From an uncultured bacterium (GTDB lineage Bacteria; Elusimicrobiota; Elusimicrobia; Elusimicrobiales; Elusimicrobiaceae), in the NCBI GenBank assembly GCA_949291515.1, contig CASEVY010000006.1:58939-122938 (forward strand): DNA of 64,000 bases. The letters are read 5' to 3'. The notes beneath the pieces were generated by a model that was not told where the DNA came from, made no database searches, and was given only the letters and a program-made list of their open reading frames with translations. How positions within the stretch are numbered: the stretch's first letter is position 1; the number at the start of each line of letters is the position of its first letter. Position numbers and translations under genes: made by a program. Shown one piece after another: positions 18,055 through 26,202 of this stretch.

Positions 18055-19677
18055 CTAGTGGGTAAGGATATATATTTTTGAGAGCTGCTTTTCCAAAGGG
18101 TATTTTTTAAGGTATTTTTCCGTAAGTTCAGCGGCTTGGGCTCTATAGTTTGAGGCTTCTTCTTCGGAAATGTTTTTGTTTAAGGACATATTATAAGTTT
18201 CCGTCGCCAATATGCCGGCGTATCGCGGTACGGGGTATATTTCCGCCGCGGATTTGTAATATGTTACTTTCTCTTTGTTTCTGTGTATTTTACCGTTTAC
18301 GTAATAACGCCAAGCGGAGGTTTCCATATAGGAAAAATAGAGGCAAAGCCCGGCGGCAAGTATAAAAACCGTCTTTATATATACGGGCATTTTGAAAGGG
18401 CGGACCTGTTCATGCCAAAAACTTTCGCAGCATAAAATCCCCAAAAAAACGAAAAACGCCGTATAAGTCAGCATAAGGTGGAAGTGGAAATCCACCATAT
18501 TCGCGATACAAAAAGCTGTAAGGCCCGCCAAAAGAGAGCAGAACATTATTTTTTTGTTTGTATTGAGGTATTTTATTCTCTTTAACAGGAGTGCGGCCGT
18601 ATATACGGCCGCCGCCGCCAAAGCGGTAAAGGCGGGTATCCCTATGGACAAAAGCAATTCGAACCAATCGCTGTGCAGGCGCAGCGCGAATCTTTTTATT
18701 TCCTGCGGGAAATAGGGCGCCAACGCTACCGAAAAAGCGTCGTATCCCACGCCTGTCAGGGGAAAATCTTTAAGCATATTAAAACCGCTTGAATACAATG
18801 CTTTCCTTACGGAGAAAGAAAACCCTTCGCTTCTTTGCGCGAACTGATTTATCAAATCGATATTGTAAAAACCGGCCGCCAACAATATGAGGCCAGCCGC
18901 CGCCAGTGAGCAGGAAACGATAATTTTTGTTTTCTTCTTTTCCGATAAAGCCATCGTCAGCAGCCAAATAAGCGCGAAAATGCCCGCGGCAAAAGCCGCC
19001 ATTCCGCCCCTTGATCTTGTCGCAAAGACGCCAAATCCCAATAAGCACAAAATAAATGCGAAGAAAGCCTTTTTGTAGCCCTCCTGGGGCGAAACTCTGT
19101 TTTCCGCGTTTAAGAAACTCGGCAAGAACAGCGCCGCCGCAGAGAAAAATCCCATTATCATAAACGCCGCACCGTGATTGCGGCTGATAAACGGGCCGAA
19201 AGAATAAGTCTTAAATCCCGTCAGCAGGAAGCTGTATTGCCAGTCTTTATACATCAACGCCGCGGCCAAAGCGTAAAAGGCGCATATCACAATCATTGTG
19301 AGAAGCAACTTGGCGTACTTCGCACTTTCTATGGCGTTGGTAACTATATAAAAAAGCGCAAACCCGAAGAGTATTCTTTCCGCCGCCTGCATGGTGAAAA
19401 GGGCGGAAAAAGTAAAAGGAAAAAAGGTTTTTGCGTCAAGCAATGTGCGCGGATTTAAAGCCTGTATCAAAGCCAACGCAAATAGCAGCATCAATACGGC
19501 GGCAACCGTTTTGCCCGCTCTAGGCAGGTATATTCTGTGTCTTTTGAACAGAAGCGCTATCGCCGCGGCATATACGAAGCCGTAAGCCAAAAGCTGCGTC
19601 CAAGGTTCTCCCCCCCCGAAGAATACCGTAAGGAAGAGCATAACGGCCATAATTAAAATTGAATATATTAACCCCAT
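18055..19677 (-). CDS. O-antigen ligase/polymerase family membrane protein
   Basis: 540 aa. About 11-12 hydrophobic helices with the long periplasmic loop typical of the Wzy_C/WaaL family: the FGPFISRNHGAAFMI region near residue 180, SRGGMAAFAAGIFALI near residue 225, and DFPLTGVGYDAFSVALAPYF near residue 310. A hydrophilic C-terminal tail follows (residues 465-540) that looks TPR-like. It either polymerises repeat units or ligates the finished chain to lipid A core or another acceptor. Its promoter region faces the phosphatase gene at 19714. Confidence 0.8.
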   Translation of the reverse strand: MGLIYSILIMAVMLFLTVFFGGGEPWTQLLAYGFVYAAAIALLFKRHRIYLPRAGKTVAAVLMLLFALALIQALNPRTLLDAKTFFPFTFSALFTMQAAERILFGFALFYIVTNAIESAKYAKLLLTMIVICAFYALAAALMYKDWQYSFLLTGFKTYSFGPFISRNHGAAFMIMGFFSAAALFLPSFLNAENRVSPQEGYKKAFFAFILCLLGFGVFATRSRGGMAAFAAGIFALIWLLTMALSEKKKTKIIVSCSLAAAGLILLAAGFYNIDLINQFAQRSEGFSFSVRKALYSSGFNMLKDFPLTGVGYDAFSVALAPYFPQEIKRFALRLHSDWFELLLSIGIPAFTALAAAAVYTAALLLKRIKYLNTNKKIMFCSLLAGLTAFCIANMVDFHFHLMLTYTAFFVFLGILCCESFWHEQVRPFKMPVYIKTVFILAAGLCLYFSYMETSAWRYYVNGKIHRNKEKVTYYKSAAEIYPVPRYAGILATETYNMSLNKNISEEEASNYRAQAAELTEKYLKKYPLEKQLSKIYILTH

Positions 19678-19713
19678 AAACTTATTTTATAAAATTTGAT
19701 ATAGTTATTTTAT

Positions 19714-20166
19714 ATGAATATTTGTTTCGTGTGTCATGCTAATATTTGCCGCAGTTTCAGCGCGCAGCAATTGCTGAAAAAATTTTTAAGGGAAAAGAAC
19801 CGCCCAGATATTGAGGTGTTTTCCCGAGGCATTTACGCTCAGTCTTATTTTGCCGTACCTTCAAAAATAACTGATTTTCTAAAAAAAGAAGGCATAGAAT
19901 ACTGCGGACACCAAGCCGCCCTGCTTTGCAGGGAAGATATGCAAAAGGCCGATTTGGTTTTGGTGATGACGGAAGACCAATTGGACTATATTCTGGATAA
20001 ATACGCCGAATTTTCCGATAAGGTTTTTCTTATTTTGGATTATGCTTACGGAGAAGAGAAGGATTTGGAAGATCCTATCTCGCAAAGCGGCCGCGCGTTT
20101 GAAAAAACAATGGAAAAACTTAAACGCGCCGTAAAAGCAGTCGCCGACAAACTTGCCGCCGCTTAA
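19714..20166 (+). CDS. Low-molecular-weight protein-tyrosine phosphatase (Wzb-like)
   Basis: 150 aa. The P-loop is VCHANICRSFSAQQLL (CX5R, residues 6-15), with the usual Gly of CxGNxCR replaced by Ala. The acid Asp is in LEDPISQSG near residue 117. Such enzymes dephosphorylate the BY-kinase of capsule machinery, here probably the product of 15675-17372. The extended -10 TGA-TATAGT ends 8 nt before the ATG; no Shine-Dalgarno is visible. Confidence 0.88.
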   Translation: MNICFVCHANICRSFSAQQLLKKFLREKNRPDIEVFSRGIYAQSYFAVPSKITDFLKKEGIEYCGHQAALLCREDMQKADLVLVMTEDQLDYILDKYAEFSDKVFLILDYAYGEEKDLEDPISQSGRAFEKTMEKLKRAVKAVADKLAAA

Positions 20167-20246
20167 GCAAATTCGAATAAAGGCAATCTCCCGTATTGCA
20201 AACAGGGTGCTTTGTGCGCCTTAGCTTCGGCAAACATATTTGAACA

Positions 20247-20277
20247 AAACCCCCGGCTTTCCGAAAGCCGGGGGTTT
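20247..20277. terminator. Strong bidirectional terminator hairpin
   Basis: 14-bp perfect stem (AAACCCCCGGCTTT / AAAGCCGGGGGTTT) with a 3-nt loop and T-rich flank on both strands. It ends both the phosphatase gene (plus) and the phage-like cassette (minus). Confidence 0.9.
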
Positions 20278-20279
20278 CT

Positions 20280-20453
20280 TTAGTATTCTTTAAGGGCAAG
20301 TTTTTTTAGGGCGGATTTTAGGGTTTTAAACTCACTCCAGCCTATATTCTTGCCTTTGGGGCCTATGGCGGCGTTGCACGAAAGCAGGTAATATCTTTTG
20401 CCGTCTTCTCCAATATATACGCCTTGTTCGTCTTCTATTTTTTGATACATCAT
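20280..20453 (-). CDS. Small protein at end of phage-like cassette (57 aa)
   Basis: The minus strand from ATG 20453 encodes 57 aa (MMYQKIEDEQGVYIGEDGKR...KKLALKEY) ending at TAA 20280, just before the terminator. Its start overlaps the stop of the upstream tail-like gene in an ATGATG, and an AGGTGTTGTT stretch gives a weak ribosome-binding site, so it is translationally coupled. No family recognised. Small acidic/basic soluble protein; could be a tail-fibre chaperone or accessory, by position only. Confidence 0.6.
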   Translation of the reverse strand: MMYQKIEDEQGVYIGEDGKRYYLLSCNAAIGPKGKNIGWSEFKTLKSALKKLALKEY

Positions 20454-21562
20454 AACAACACCTCCCAGCCTTTATCGGTGGCTAAAGCCAGGTCTTCTTC
20501 CGTAAGTTCGTTTGCTCCGAGCGTGCCTATTACGCTTATTTTTTGTCCCGCGGAAACTTGCGGAAGGCTTTCAAACAGAGCTTTAAGCGCGTTTCTGTCA
20601 AGGCCGGTATAATCCACTTTTATCTGCGGGCCGCTCCCGCTGAACCCCGCTGCTTCGCTTACCAATAAACCTTTAAAACCGTTCATTGGTTTTTGGGAAT
20701 TGCCGTAACATTTAACGGTTTCCAATATATCGGCTTCACTCAAGTCCAATAGCGCCATATCCAAATTGGGCAGATTAACCATAAATTCCGAAGCCGTTTG
20801 CAGTTTGCTCCATTTAGGATCGGAAAAGTTTATCCGCTCGATTTCGCTCGCGTTTGTAAATGAGTTGTATACATTGCTAAGCATTGCGTTTTTAATGGTT
20901 ACTTCCTTTAAAAGCGCGCAGGAATAGAAAGTAGCCGAAATACTGCTTGCCGTATAAGAAAAATCAAATGCCGGCAGGTACTTGAGCATTGAGCAGGAAT
21001 AAAAAGTTTCCTGTATTGAGGAAACTTTCAATATATTCCCCCTTGCCGTCAGGGCCGTAAGCATAGGGTTGGTGTATTCCATATTGCTTCGGCTGAAAGC
21101 GAGATATAGGTTTATTGTGCCCTCTATATTAAAATGCGCCCACAATATCCCCTGTTCCTCTTTGACTGCACTATCAGCCGCCAGACATCTGAAAGAGGAT
21201 ATTTCCCCGCTTTCGCTTTGGGGAACTATCTTTACCGTATACAGAGTCAGCGCTTGCGGATAATCCGTCAGTATTCCGTTTGAGGATATGTCGGCGATAT
21301 TAATATTGCACGTTGCGCCGCTGTCATAAGCGGCGTATAACTCGTCGTCTATCAGCACTTTGTATCCGCCGGTGCACACAGCCGAAAAATTAAGGGCCGG
21401 ATATTTGTCGCAGAGAAGTAAAGATATGCTTCCCTCTGGCGTAATTTGGCGCAGTTCCGGCCAAGAAGAAGGTTTTGCCCATTTGAACGGCGTAGGAATA
21501 AAACCTTCCCCCGCGGTAAAAGCGAGGTCCCCTTTAAGGGAAGTTACAAGGGCGGTTTTCAT
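20450..21562 (-). CDS. Phage tail-fibre-like protein with BspA/DUF285-type repeats
   Basis: 370 aa, no signal peptide. The N-terminal 160 residues look like a beta-rich adaptor domain. Then degenerate surface-protein repeats of the BspA/DUF285 kind (ATFYSCALLKEVTIKNA, SSIQETFYSCSMLKYLP; residues 185-290). The C-terminus (VDYTGLDRNALKALFESLPQ ... ELTEEDLALATDKGWEV) matches the end commonly seen in tail-fibre-like proteins of gut phages. It may be receptor-binding protein from a phage or a phage-derived particle. Only 1 nt separates it from the upstream gene. Confidence 0.6.
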   Translation of the reverse strand: MKTALVTSLKGDLAFTAGEGFIPTPFKWAKPSSWPELRQITPEGSISLLLCDKYPALNFSAVCTGGYKVLIDDELYAAYDSGATCNINIADISSNGILTDYPQALTLYTVKIVPQSESGEISSFRCLAADSAVKEEQGILWAHFNIEGTINLYLAFSRSNMEYTNPMLTALTARGNILKVSSIQETFYSCSMLKYLPAFDFSYTASSISATFYSCALLKEVTIKNAMLSNVYNSFTNASEIERINFSDPKWSKLQTASEFMVNLPNLDMALLDLSEADILETVKCYGNSQKPMNGFKGLLVSEAAGFSGSGPQIKVDYTGLDRNALKALFESLPQVSAGQKISVIGTLGANELTEEDLALATDKGWEVLL

Positions 21563-21563
21563 A

Positions 21564-21869
21564 TTATTGCACCGTTACTTTCAGGTTTTGGCTGGATATA
21601 CCCGTCAAATCGCATTTTAAGTATAGATTTGCGAACTTAAGATATAGCGGAATATCGGGCTTGAGCAGGATTTGCACGCCGTTTTCGTCGGTAAGCGGAT
21701 AATAGTTGATATCGTCTTGGCTTACTTGCAGCTTTATCTCGCCCCCGCTGAAAGAACCGGTGGCAAGCAACATAATACATTCGCTCCTGCCGTTGGTGCA
21801 GGCTGCTATTTCCGTCAATTTTACGCTTTTGTTTACTGCGGGCTCTTGGGATAGATCGGTTATTATCAT
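21564..21869 (-). CDS. Small phage-like protein, first gene of cassette (101 aa)
   Basis: 101 aa (MIITDLSQEPAVNKSVKLTE...), beta-rich, no signal peptide. QVSQDDINYYPLTDENG and YLKFANLYLKCDLTGI look like a small capsid-decoration or tail-adaptor protein, but I cannot name a family. Its Shine-Dalgarno GAGG lies inside the 3' arm of a hairpin at 21878-21900, 7 nt before the ATG, so translation or transcription is probably controlled there. Confidence 0.5.
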   Translation of the reverse strand: MIITDLSQEPAVNKSVKLTEIAACTNGRSECIMLLATGSFSGGEIKLQVSQDDINYYPLTDENGVQILLKPDIPLYLKFANLYLKCDLTGISSQNLKVTVQ

Positions 21870-21871
21870 TA

Positions 21872-21900
21872 AAAAACCTCATATATGTTTGAATATGAGG
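21872..21900 (-). promoter_or_regulatory. Hairpin that buries the Shine-Dalgarno and is followed by a U-run
   Basis: On the minus strand CCTCATAT and ATATGAGG (21900-21893 and 21885-21878) form an 8-bp stem with an 8-nt loop, followed by six T (21877-21872) and then the ATG at 21869. The 3' arm holds GAGG, the only Shine-Dalgarno for the first cassette gene. It can act as an intrinsic terminator, a translation block, or both. Confidence 0.65.
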
Positions 21901-21979
21901 CTCTCCCTAGCAAAAAAATACCAAAAAATGACTATTTTGTCAATTTTCAATCCTCGCGCGGATTTTATACAATTTAGTA

Positions 21980-22987
21980 ATGAAAAAACTGATAATACCC
22001 AAAGAATACAAAAGCTCTACCGATTTAAGGCAGACCCAGCGCGCCATTAAATTTATCAAAGACACTTTTCAAAAGAAATTGGCGCTGGCGCTTAATTTGG
22101 AAAGGGTTTCCGCGCCGCTGTTCGTGGAGGAATCCAGCGGCCTAAACGACGATTTAAACGGAGTGGAACGCCCCGTCAGCTTTGACCTTAAGCAAACGGG
22201 CGTAAAAGCCGTTATAGTGCACTCTTTGGCCAAATGGAAGCGCATGGCCTTAAAACTCTACGATTTCAAGGCGGGGCAAGGGCTGTATACAGATATGAAC
22301 GCCATACGCCGCGACGAGGAAACCGATAATTTGCACTCCATTTACGTCGATCAATGGGACTGGGAACTGATAATAACCCGCAAAGAACGCAATTTGTCTT
22401 TCCTTAAGGAAACGGTAAACAAAATTGCTGGCGTATTGTGCGATACTTTGGCGGAACTTAAAAAGCAGTATCCGCAAGTCAAGACTGAAATAAAGCGGGA
22501 CGTATTTTTCATATCGGCCGAGGAACTGGAATCTTTATACCCCGCTCTTTCACCCAAAGAGCGGGAAAACGCCGTCTGCAAAGAACATAAGACGGTATTT
22601 ATAATCGGCATAGGCGGCGCTTTAAAAAGCGGCTTGCCGCACGACGGGCGCGCGCCGGACTATGACGATTGGTCTTTAAACGGAGATTTGCTGGTCTATA
22701 ACGAGCTTTTGCGTGAGGCGTTTGAAATATCTTCAATGGGTATCAGAGTTGACGCCGAATCATTGGCAAAGCAGTTGGAGGCGGCCTCTTGCCAAGAACG
22801 CAAAAAATATCATTACCACAAATTGATTTTGGAGGATAAACTCCCCCTCACCATAGGCGGCGGGATAGGGCAAAGCCGTCTTTGTATGCTGCTTTTGGGC
22901 AAGGCGCATATAGGGGAAGTGCAGGCTTCGCTTTGGCCTTCGGGCATGCGCGAGGAATGCGCCAATAACGGCATCAATCTTTTGTAG
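21980..22987 (+). CDS. asnA: Aspartate--ammonia ligase
   Basis: 335 aa, full length for AsnA. The class II synthetase-like family makes asparagine from aspartate, ammonia and ATP. Sequence signs: MKKLIIPKEYKSSTDLRQTQ at the N-terminus, VSAPLFVEESSGLNDDLNG, DMNAIRRDEETDNLHSIYVD near residue 110, and the C-terminal GGGIGQSRLCMLLLGKAHIG. Cytoplasmic. TACAAT ends 6 nt before the ATG and no Shine-Dalgarno is seen. Followed 8 nt later by an aldo/keto reductase. Confidence 0.95.
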   Translation: MKKLIIPKEYKSSTDLRQTQRAIKFIKDTFQKKLALALNLERVSAPLFVEESSGLNDDLNGVERPVSFDLKQTGVKAVIVHSLAKWKRMALKLYDFKAGQGLYTDMNAIRRDEETDNLHSIYVDQWDWELIITRKERNLSFLKETVNKIAGVLCDTLAELKKQYPQVKTEIKRDVFFISAEELESLYPALSPKERENAVCKEHKTVFIIGIGGALKSGLPHDGRAPDYDDWSLNGDLLVYNELLREAFEISSMGIRVDAESLAKQLEAASCQERKKYHYHKLILEDKLPLTIGGGIGQSRLCMLLLGKAHIGEVQASLWPSGMREECANNGINLL

Positions 22988-22995
22988 GAGGCATT

Positions 22996-23991
22996 ATGTA
23001 TAAAGCTGACGAAAACAGATATTCCAAAATGAAGTACAACCGAAGCGGCAACAGCGGCTTAAAATTGCCGGCCGTATCTTTAGGATTATGGCACAATTTC
23101 GGCACGAACGATAATTTCGATAATATGAAAGCGATATGTTTTACCGCTTTCGACAACGGCATTACCCATTTTGATTTGGCCAACAATTACGGCCCTATAC
23201 CCGGCGCGGCGGAAGAGAACTTCGGCAAGATAATCAACGGCGATCTAAAACCTTACAGGGACGAGATTGTCGTCAGTACAAAAGCGGGCTACACTATGTG
23301 GCCCGGCCCTTACGGCGATTTCGGCGGCAGGAAGTATCTTTTGGCCAGTTTGGATCAAAGCCTTAAGAGAATGGGGCTTGAATATGTAGACATCTTCTAT
23401 TCCCACCGCATGGACAAAGATACTCCTCTGGAAGAAACTATGGGCGCCTTGGACCATGCCGTAAAATCGGGCAAGGCCTTATATGCGGGCATATCAAACT
23501 ATGACGCGGAAACTACGGCTCAGGCCGCATTGATACTTAAAGATTTAAAATGTCCGTTCGTAATAAATCAGATAAGGTATTCCATATTTGACAGGACGAT
23601 AGAGCGCAACGGCCTAAAGAAATACGCGCGCAGGAACGGTATAGGTTTAATAGCGTTCAGCCCCTTGGCGCAAGGCTTGCTGACGAACAGATACCTCAAC
23701 GGCATACCGGAAGACAGCCGTATAGCCAAAGACGGCCGCTTCTTGAAACGCGCCGATCTGACGCCAGAGCGTCTTTTGCAGATAAAAGCCTTAAATGAAG
23801 TCGCCAAGAAACGCAATCAGACTTTGGCGCAAATGGCCTTAAACTGGGTTTTGCGCGATGACGCGCTAACAAGCGTATTGATAGGCGCGAGCAGTCCGGA
23901 GCAGGTCAAGGAGAATTTGGGCGTGATGGCGTTCCCTTCGTTTACCGAGGAAGAATTGAAGGAAATAGACAATATCGCCCCGATAGAATAA
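22996..23991 (+). CDS. Aldo/keto reductase (YghZ-like)
   Basis: 331 aa. AKR signs: FDLANNYGP near residue 55 (catalytic Asp/Tyr), VVSTKAGYTMWPGPYGDFGG, YVDIFYSHRMDKDTPLEETM near residue 135 (His), GLIAFSPLAQGLLT near residue 215. Closest to the YghZ group that reduces glyceraldehyde 3-phosphate and methylglyoxal using NADPH. A GGAGG Shine-Dalgarno sits directly after the asnA stop, so the two are co-transcribed. Cytoplasmic; substrate not certain. Confidence 0.88.
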   Translation: MYKADENRYSKMKYNRSGNSGLKLPAVSLGLWHNFGTNDNFDNMKAICFTAFDNGITHFDLANNYGPIPGAAEENFGKIINGDLKPYRDEIVVSTKAGYTMWPGPYGDFGGRKYLLASLDQSLKRMGLEYVDIFYSHRMDKDTPLEETMGALDHAVKSGKALYAGISNYDAETTAQAALILKDLKCPFVINQIRYSIFDRTIERNGLKKYARRNGIGLIAFSPLAQGLLTNRYLNGIPEDSRIAKDGRFLKRADLTPERLLQIKALNEVAKKRNQTLAQMALNWVLRDDALTSVLIGASSPEQVKENLGVMAFPSFTEEELKEIDNIAPIE

Positions 23992-24004
23992 ATTGATGAT
24001 TATT

Positions 24005-24036
24005 AAAAAAGGCGGCTTTTTAGGCCGCCTTTTTTA
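24005..24036. terminator. Bidirectional terminator
   Basis: AAAAAAGGCGGC / GCCGCCTTTTTT hairpin between the convergent aldo/keto reductase and DUF805 genes, with A-run before and T-run after the stem. Confidence 0.9.
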
Positions 24037-24040
24037 TTGG

Positions 24041-24367
24041 TTATTTTGCTTTATGGTTGGAAGATGTTTTGCTCGGCAAAGCGCACAAGACAAGCACAAT
24101 CAGCACGCCTATGCCGAAAATTGTGGTAAGCAGCCACCACGGGCTATGGCCGGCGTCTCTAAGGCGTCTGGCCGAAACGCTTAAAGAAGGCAGCAATACG
24201 GCCAAGTTAAAAAGCCCCGCCAGCGGCGCGAAGACCAGTCCAAGAACGAAAGTTATTATAAAAGAATACAAAACGAAATACCAAAATTCCGCTCTGTCTG
24301 CTTTCCCGTCGAAAGCGATATACTTTTTGCTTACTACGTGTAGAAAATACTTTTTAAACGATTCCAT
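24041..24367 (-). CDS. DUF805 family small membrane protein
   Basis: 108 aa. DUF805 pattern: YIAFDGKADRAEFWYFVLYS near residue 17 and SVSARRLRDAGHSPWWLL near residue 62, with three hydrophobic helices. Inner-membrane protein of unknown function; the family often sits beside stress or cell-envelope genes. Shine-Dalgarno GAGAGGGG precedes the ATG. Confidence 0.88.
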   Translation of the reverse strand: MESFKKYFLHVVSKKYIAFDGKADRAEFWYFVLYSFIITFVLGLVFAPLAGLFNLAVLLPSLSVSARRLRDAGHSPWWLLTTIFGIGVLIVLVLCALPSKTSSNHKAK

Positions 24368-24440
24368 TTTCCCCTCTCTTTTTAATGTTGATATTTACTC
24401 TATCTATGATAATCTATAATGAGTATAAAAACAAGAGTTT

Positions 24441-25043
24441 TTAATTGATATTCAAAGCGGAAAGCTCTTTTCCAAGTTCCTGCGGAGTAGTAAAGCGAAT
24501 TGCGGAAAAGCCCAACTCCCGCGCGGCTTCCACATTTTTAAGGTTGTCGTCTATAAAAACGCAGTCCTCCGCTTTAAGATTATAGCGGGAGAGCAAAATT
24601 TGATATATCTTTGGAAAAGGCTTTATGCATTTTTCTTGCCCAGATACGACCATACCGTCGAAGAGAAAAAAGAATTTGAAATTTTCTTTGGCCCAAGGGA
24701 ACTTTTCGGCCGACCAATTTGTCAAAGCGTAAAGTTTGTGTCCGTTTTGTTTTAATTCTTTGAGTATCTCGACTGTCCCCTCGAAAACCCCGCCGAACAT
24801 ATGGTGCCAGCCCTCGTCGTACATAGCAAGTTCTTTGGCGTATTCGGGACAGGCTTTTTGGCCTGCGGCGATATTTTCCTTGACGGGAACGCCCTCGTCC
24901 ATTTTCAAAATCCACTGAGAATTGCAGCAGCGCGCCAAAAAATCTTCCATACGTTTGTCGTCATTAAAGACTGCGCGGTAAAAATATCTGGGGTTCCAGT
25001 CGACAAGAACTCCGCCTAAATCGAATATTACGGTTTTTTTCAT
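24441..25043 (-). CDS. HAD-family hydrolase (YihX-like sugar phosphatase)
   Basis: 200 aa. HAD motif I FDLGGVLVDWNPRYF at residues 7-21, motif II YALTNWS near residue 107, motif III region with CIKPFPKIYQ near 136 and motif IV FIDDNLKNVEAARELG near 160. Close to the YihX/GPP group that hydrolyses glucose-1-phosphate or similar. The TGC-TAAAAT extended -10 ends 6 nt before the ATG, again leaderless-like. Substrate is inferred only. Confidence 0.85.
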   Translation of the reverse strand: MKKTVIFDLGGVLVDWNPRYFYRAVFNDDKRMEDFLARCCNSQWILKMDEGVPVKENIAAGQKACPEYAKELAMYDEGWHHMFGGVFEGTVEILKELKQNGHKLYALTNWSAEKFPWAKENFKFFFLFDGMVVSGQEKCIKPFPKIYQILLSRYNLKAEDCVFIDDNLKNVEAARELGFSAIRFTTPQELGKELSALNIN

Positions 25044-25147
25044 AGGGTTATTTTAGCATAAAAGGGAAATATTTAATAAAAAAGGATACCGAGCTTAAAA
25101 AATTTTATATAATATTTATAGAAAATTTGCCGTAGATGGATTAAGAC

Positions 25148-25219
25148 GCCCCCATAGCTCAATGGATAGAGCACCTGCCTTCTAAGCAGGGGATATAAGT
25201 TCGATTCTTATTGGGGGTA
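25148..25219 (+). tRNA. tRNA-Arg (anticodon TCT)
   Basis: 72-nt cloverleaf: acceptor GCCCCCA / TGGGGGT, D arm AGCTCAATGGATAGAGC, anticodon stem CCTGC/GCAGG around loop CTTCTAA, T arm with GTTCGATTC. The CCA end is not encoded. TATAAT-like sequence about 40 nt upstream. The 3' end borders a decayed phage region, so this tRNA was probably an integration site. Confidence 0.95.
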
Positions 25220-25517
25220 CTTTTTTATTTATAGGAAACGAAATTTTGTGCCTTAAAATGGCCACAAATAGACTTGTATTCTGCGATTTTCCTTATTGTT
25301 ACTCCTTTCTTTGCCGTTTTATTATTGTTTGGAGATTGTCGGACAGATTTTTTTTCACTCTGCAAAGCGTTTCGGGCCGCCTTGGCAAGGCTAAACCAAG
25401 AGAGCTGCCCCTTTAAGGAGCTGTGTTTAGTTCCATTTCCCGCTTATTTATTTACGCCTTTTTGTACCCTGCGGCTTGATTATTGATTGCTTTAATCTTT
25501 TTCGCTACACTATAATA

Positions 25518-25560
25518 GAGGGTAGCACTTGGTCAGGGACCGAGGACGCGCCCTCTTTCT
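25518..25560 (+). ncRNA. Hairpin RNA unit i of the tRNA-Arg prophage region
   Basis: TTGATT (25483-25488), 17 nt, TACACT (25506-25511); predicted start near 25518. The predicted RNA has a closing stem GAGGG/CCCTC (25518-25522 with 25551-25555), an inner 7-bp stem CTTGGTC/GACCGAG (25528-25544) and ends in TTTCTT. Same plan as units ii-iv. May simply be a terminator; expression is not shown. Confidence 0.45.
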
Positions 25561-25602
25561 TGTATGCCGTAGATATTCTTTGAATCCGCCTTCTGTAAAT
25601 AT

Positions 25603-25690
25603 TCTGCGCGGATAAGGGCGCAGATATCCCCGCCAGTCAAAATACTGCTGAGCAACCCTCTTGCATTAGAGGGATTAACTCCCTCTTTTT
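25603..25690 (+). other. Hairpins with alternative pairing and U-run
   Basis: A 7-bp stem TCTGCGC/GCGCAGA (25603-25624) is followed by three segments CCCTCT (25656-25661), AGAGGG (25668-25673), CCCTCT (25681-25686) and TTTTT. The middle segment can pair with either outer one; pairing with the last gives a terminator, pairing with the first prevents it. This is the layout of an attenuator. Confidence 0.45.
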
Positions 25691-25705
25691 AGCCAAGCGA
25701 CAGGC

Positions 25706-25756
25706 AAACTTGCCCTAATAATACCTTATCTGCAAGTTTTACTAAGCGGTATTATT
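25706..25756 (+). other. Possible H-type pseudoknot
   Basis: Two perfect inverted repeats interleave: AAACTTGC (25706-25713) with GCAAGTTT (25732-25739), and AATAATACC (25717-25725) with GGTATTATT (25748-25756). Loops of 3, 6 and 8 nt suit a classic H-type pseudoknot of 8 and 9 bp, or two competing hairpins. No family recognised. Confidence 0.5.
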
Positions 25757-25808
25757 TATAGGTTTTATCACCATTGACGTTATCAACTATTTGTTGTAAA
25801 TTATAAAT

Positions 25809-25863
25809 ACCCCTACCGTTAGACACCGCACTTTGTGTAGGCATGACGGAGGGGCTCTTTTTT
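25809..25863 (+). ncRNA. Hairpin RNA unit ii
   Basis: TTGACG (25774-25779), 17 nt, TAAATT (25797-25802); predicted start about 25809, exactly at the 5' arm of the stem CCCCT(A)CCGT / ACGGAGGGG (25810-25854), then a TCTTTTTT tail. Predicted length about 55 nt. Confidence 0.45.
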
Positions 25864-25890
25864 GTATAATCTCGGTATTCTTTTTCTTTA

Positions 25891-26202
25891 TCAAAAAAAT
25901 CTGTCTAAAAACTTCGTTATTACTTGTAGCACAATAGAAACCTTATCCGCAGCCTCATTTATTTTATTCATAGTTTTTATGCGGTTATAATGGCGTGTGC
26001 TTTTGGGTGTCAGCGTAAAATTTTCCGATTGCTTCTTTTTAAGATTATTCTCCAGCTTTTTCACTGCCCGCTTAACTAAAATCTTGTAAAACTCCGCCTT
26101 TTTAGCTATAGTATTACCAATCCTAGCGAAAGTCAGAAATTTTCGCCCCCGACTGCGCTTGATATCTTTGATATCTTGTATATGGTGGGACAGGGCGGCC
26201 AC
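25891..26202 (-). CDS. Unknown lysine-rich ORF in prophage remnant
   Basis: 103 codons, basic and helical (KKAEFYKILVKRAVKKLENN), overlapping the end of the upstream phage-like pseudogene in another frame. It may be a genuine small phage gene or a remnant joined to the upstream frame by a frameshift. No family recognised and no clear ribosome-binding site. Confidence 0.3.
   Translation of the reverse strand: MAALSHHIQDIKDIKRSRGRKFLTFARIGNTIAKKAEFYKILVKRAVKKLENNLKKKQSENFTLTPKSTRHYNRIKTMNKINEAADKVSIVLQVITKFLDRFF

Noticed and set aside
25274..25486. 70-codon plus-strand frame after tRNA-Arg
   Set aside because: No ribosome-binding site, no recognisable sequence, and it lies in a decayed region rich in stray frames.
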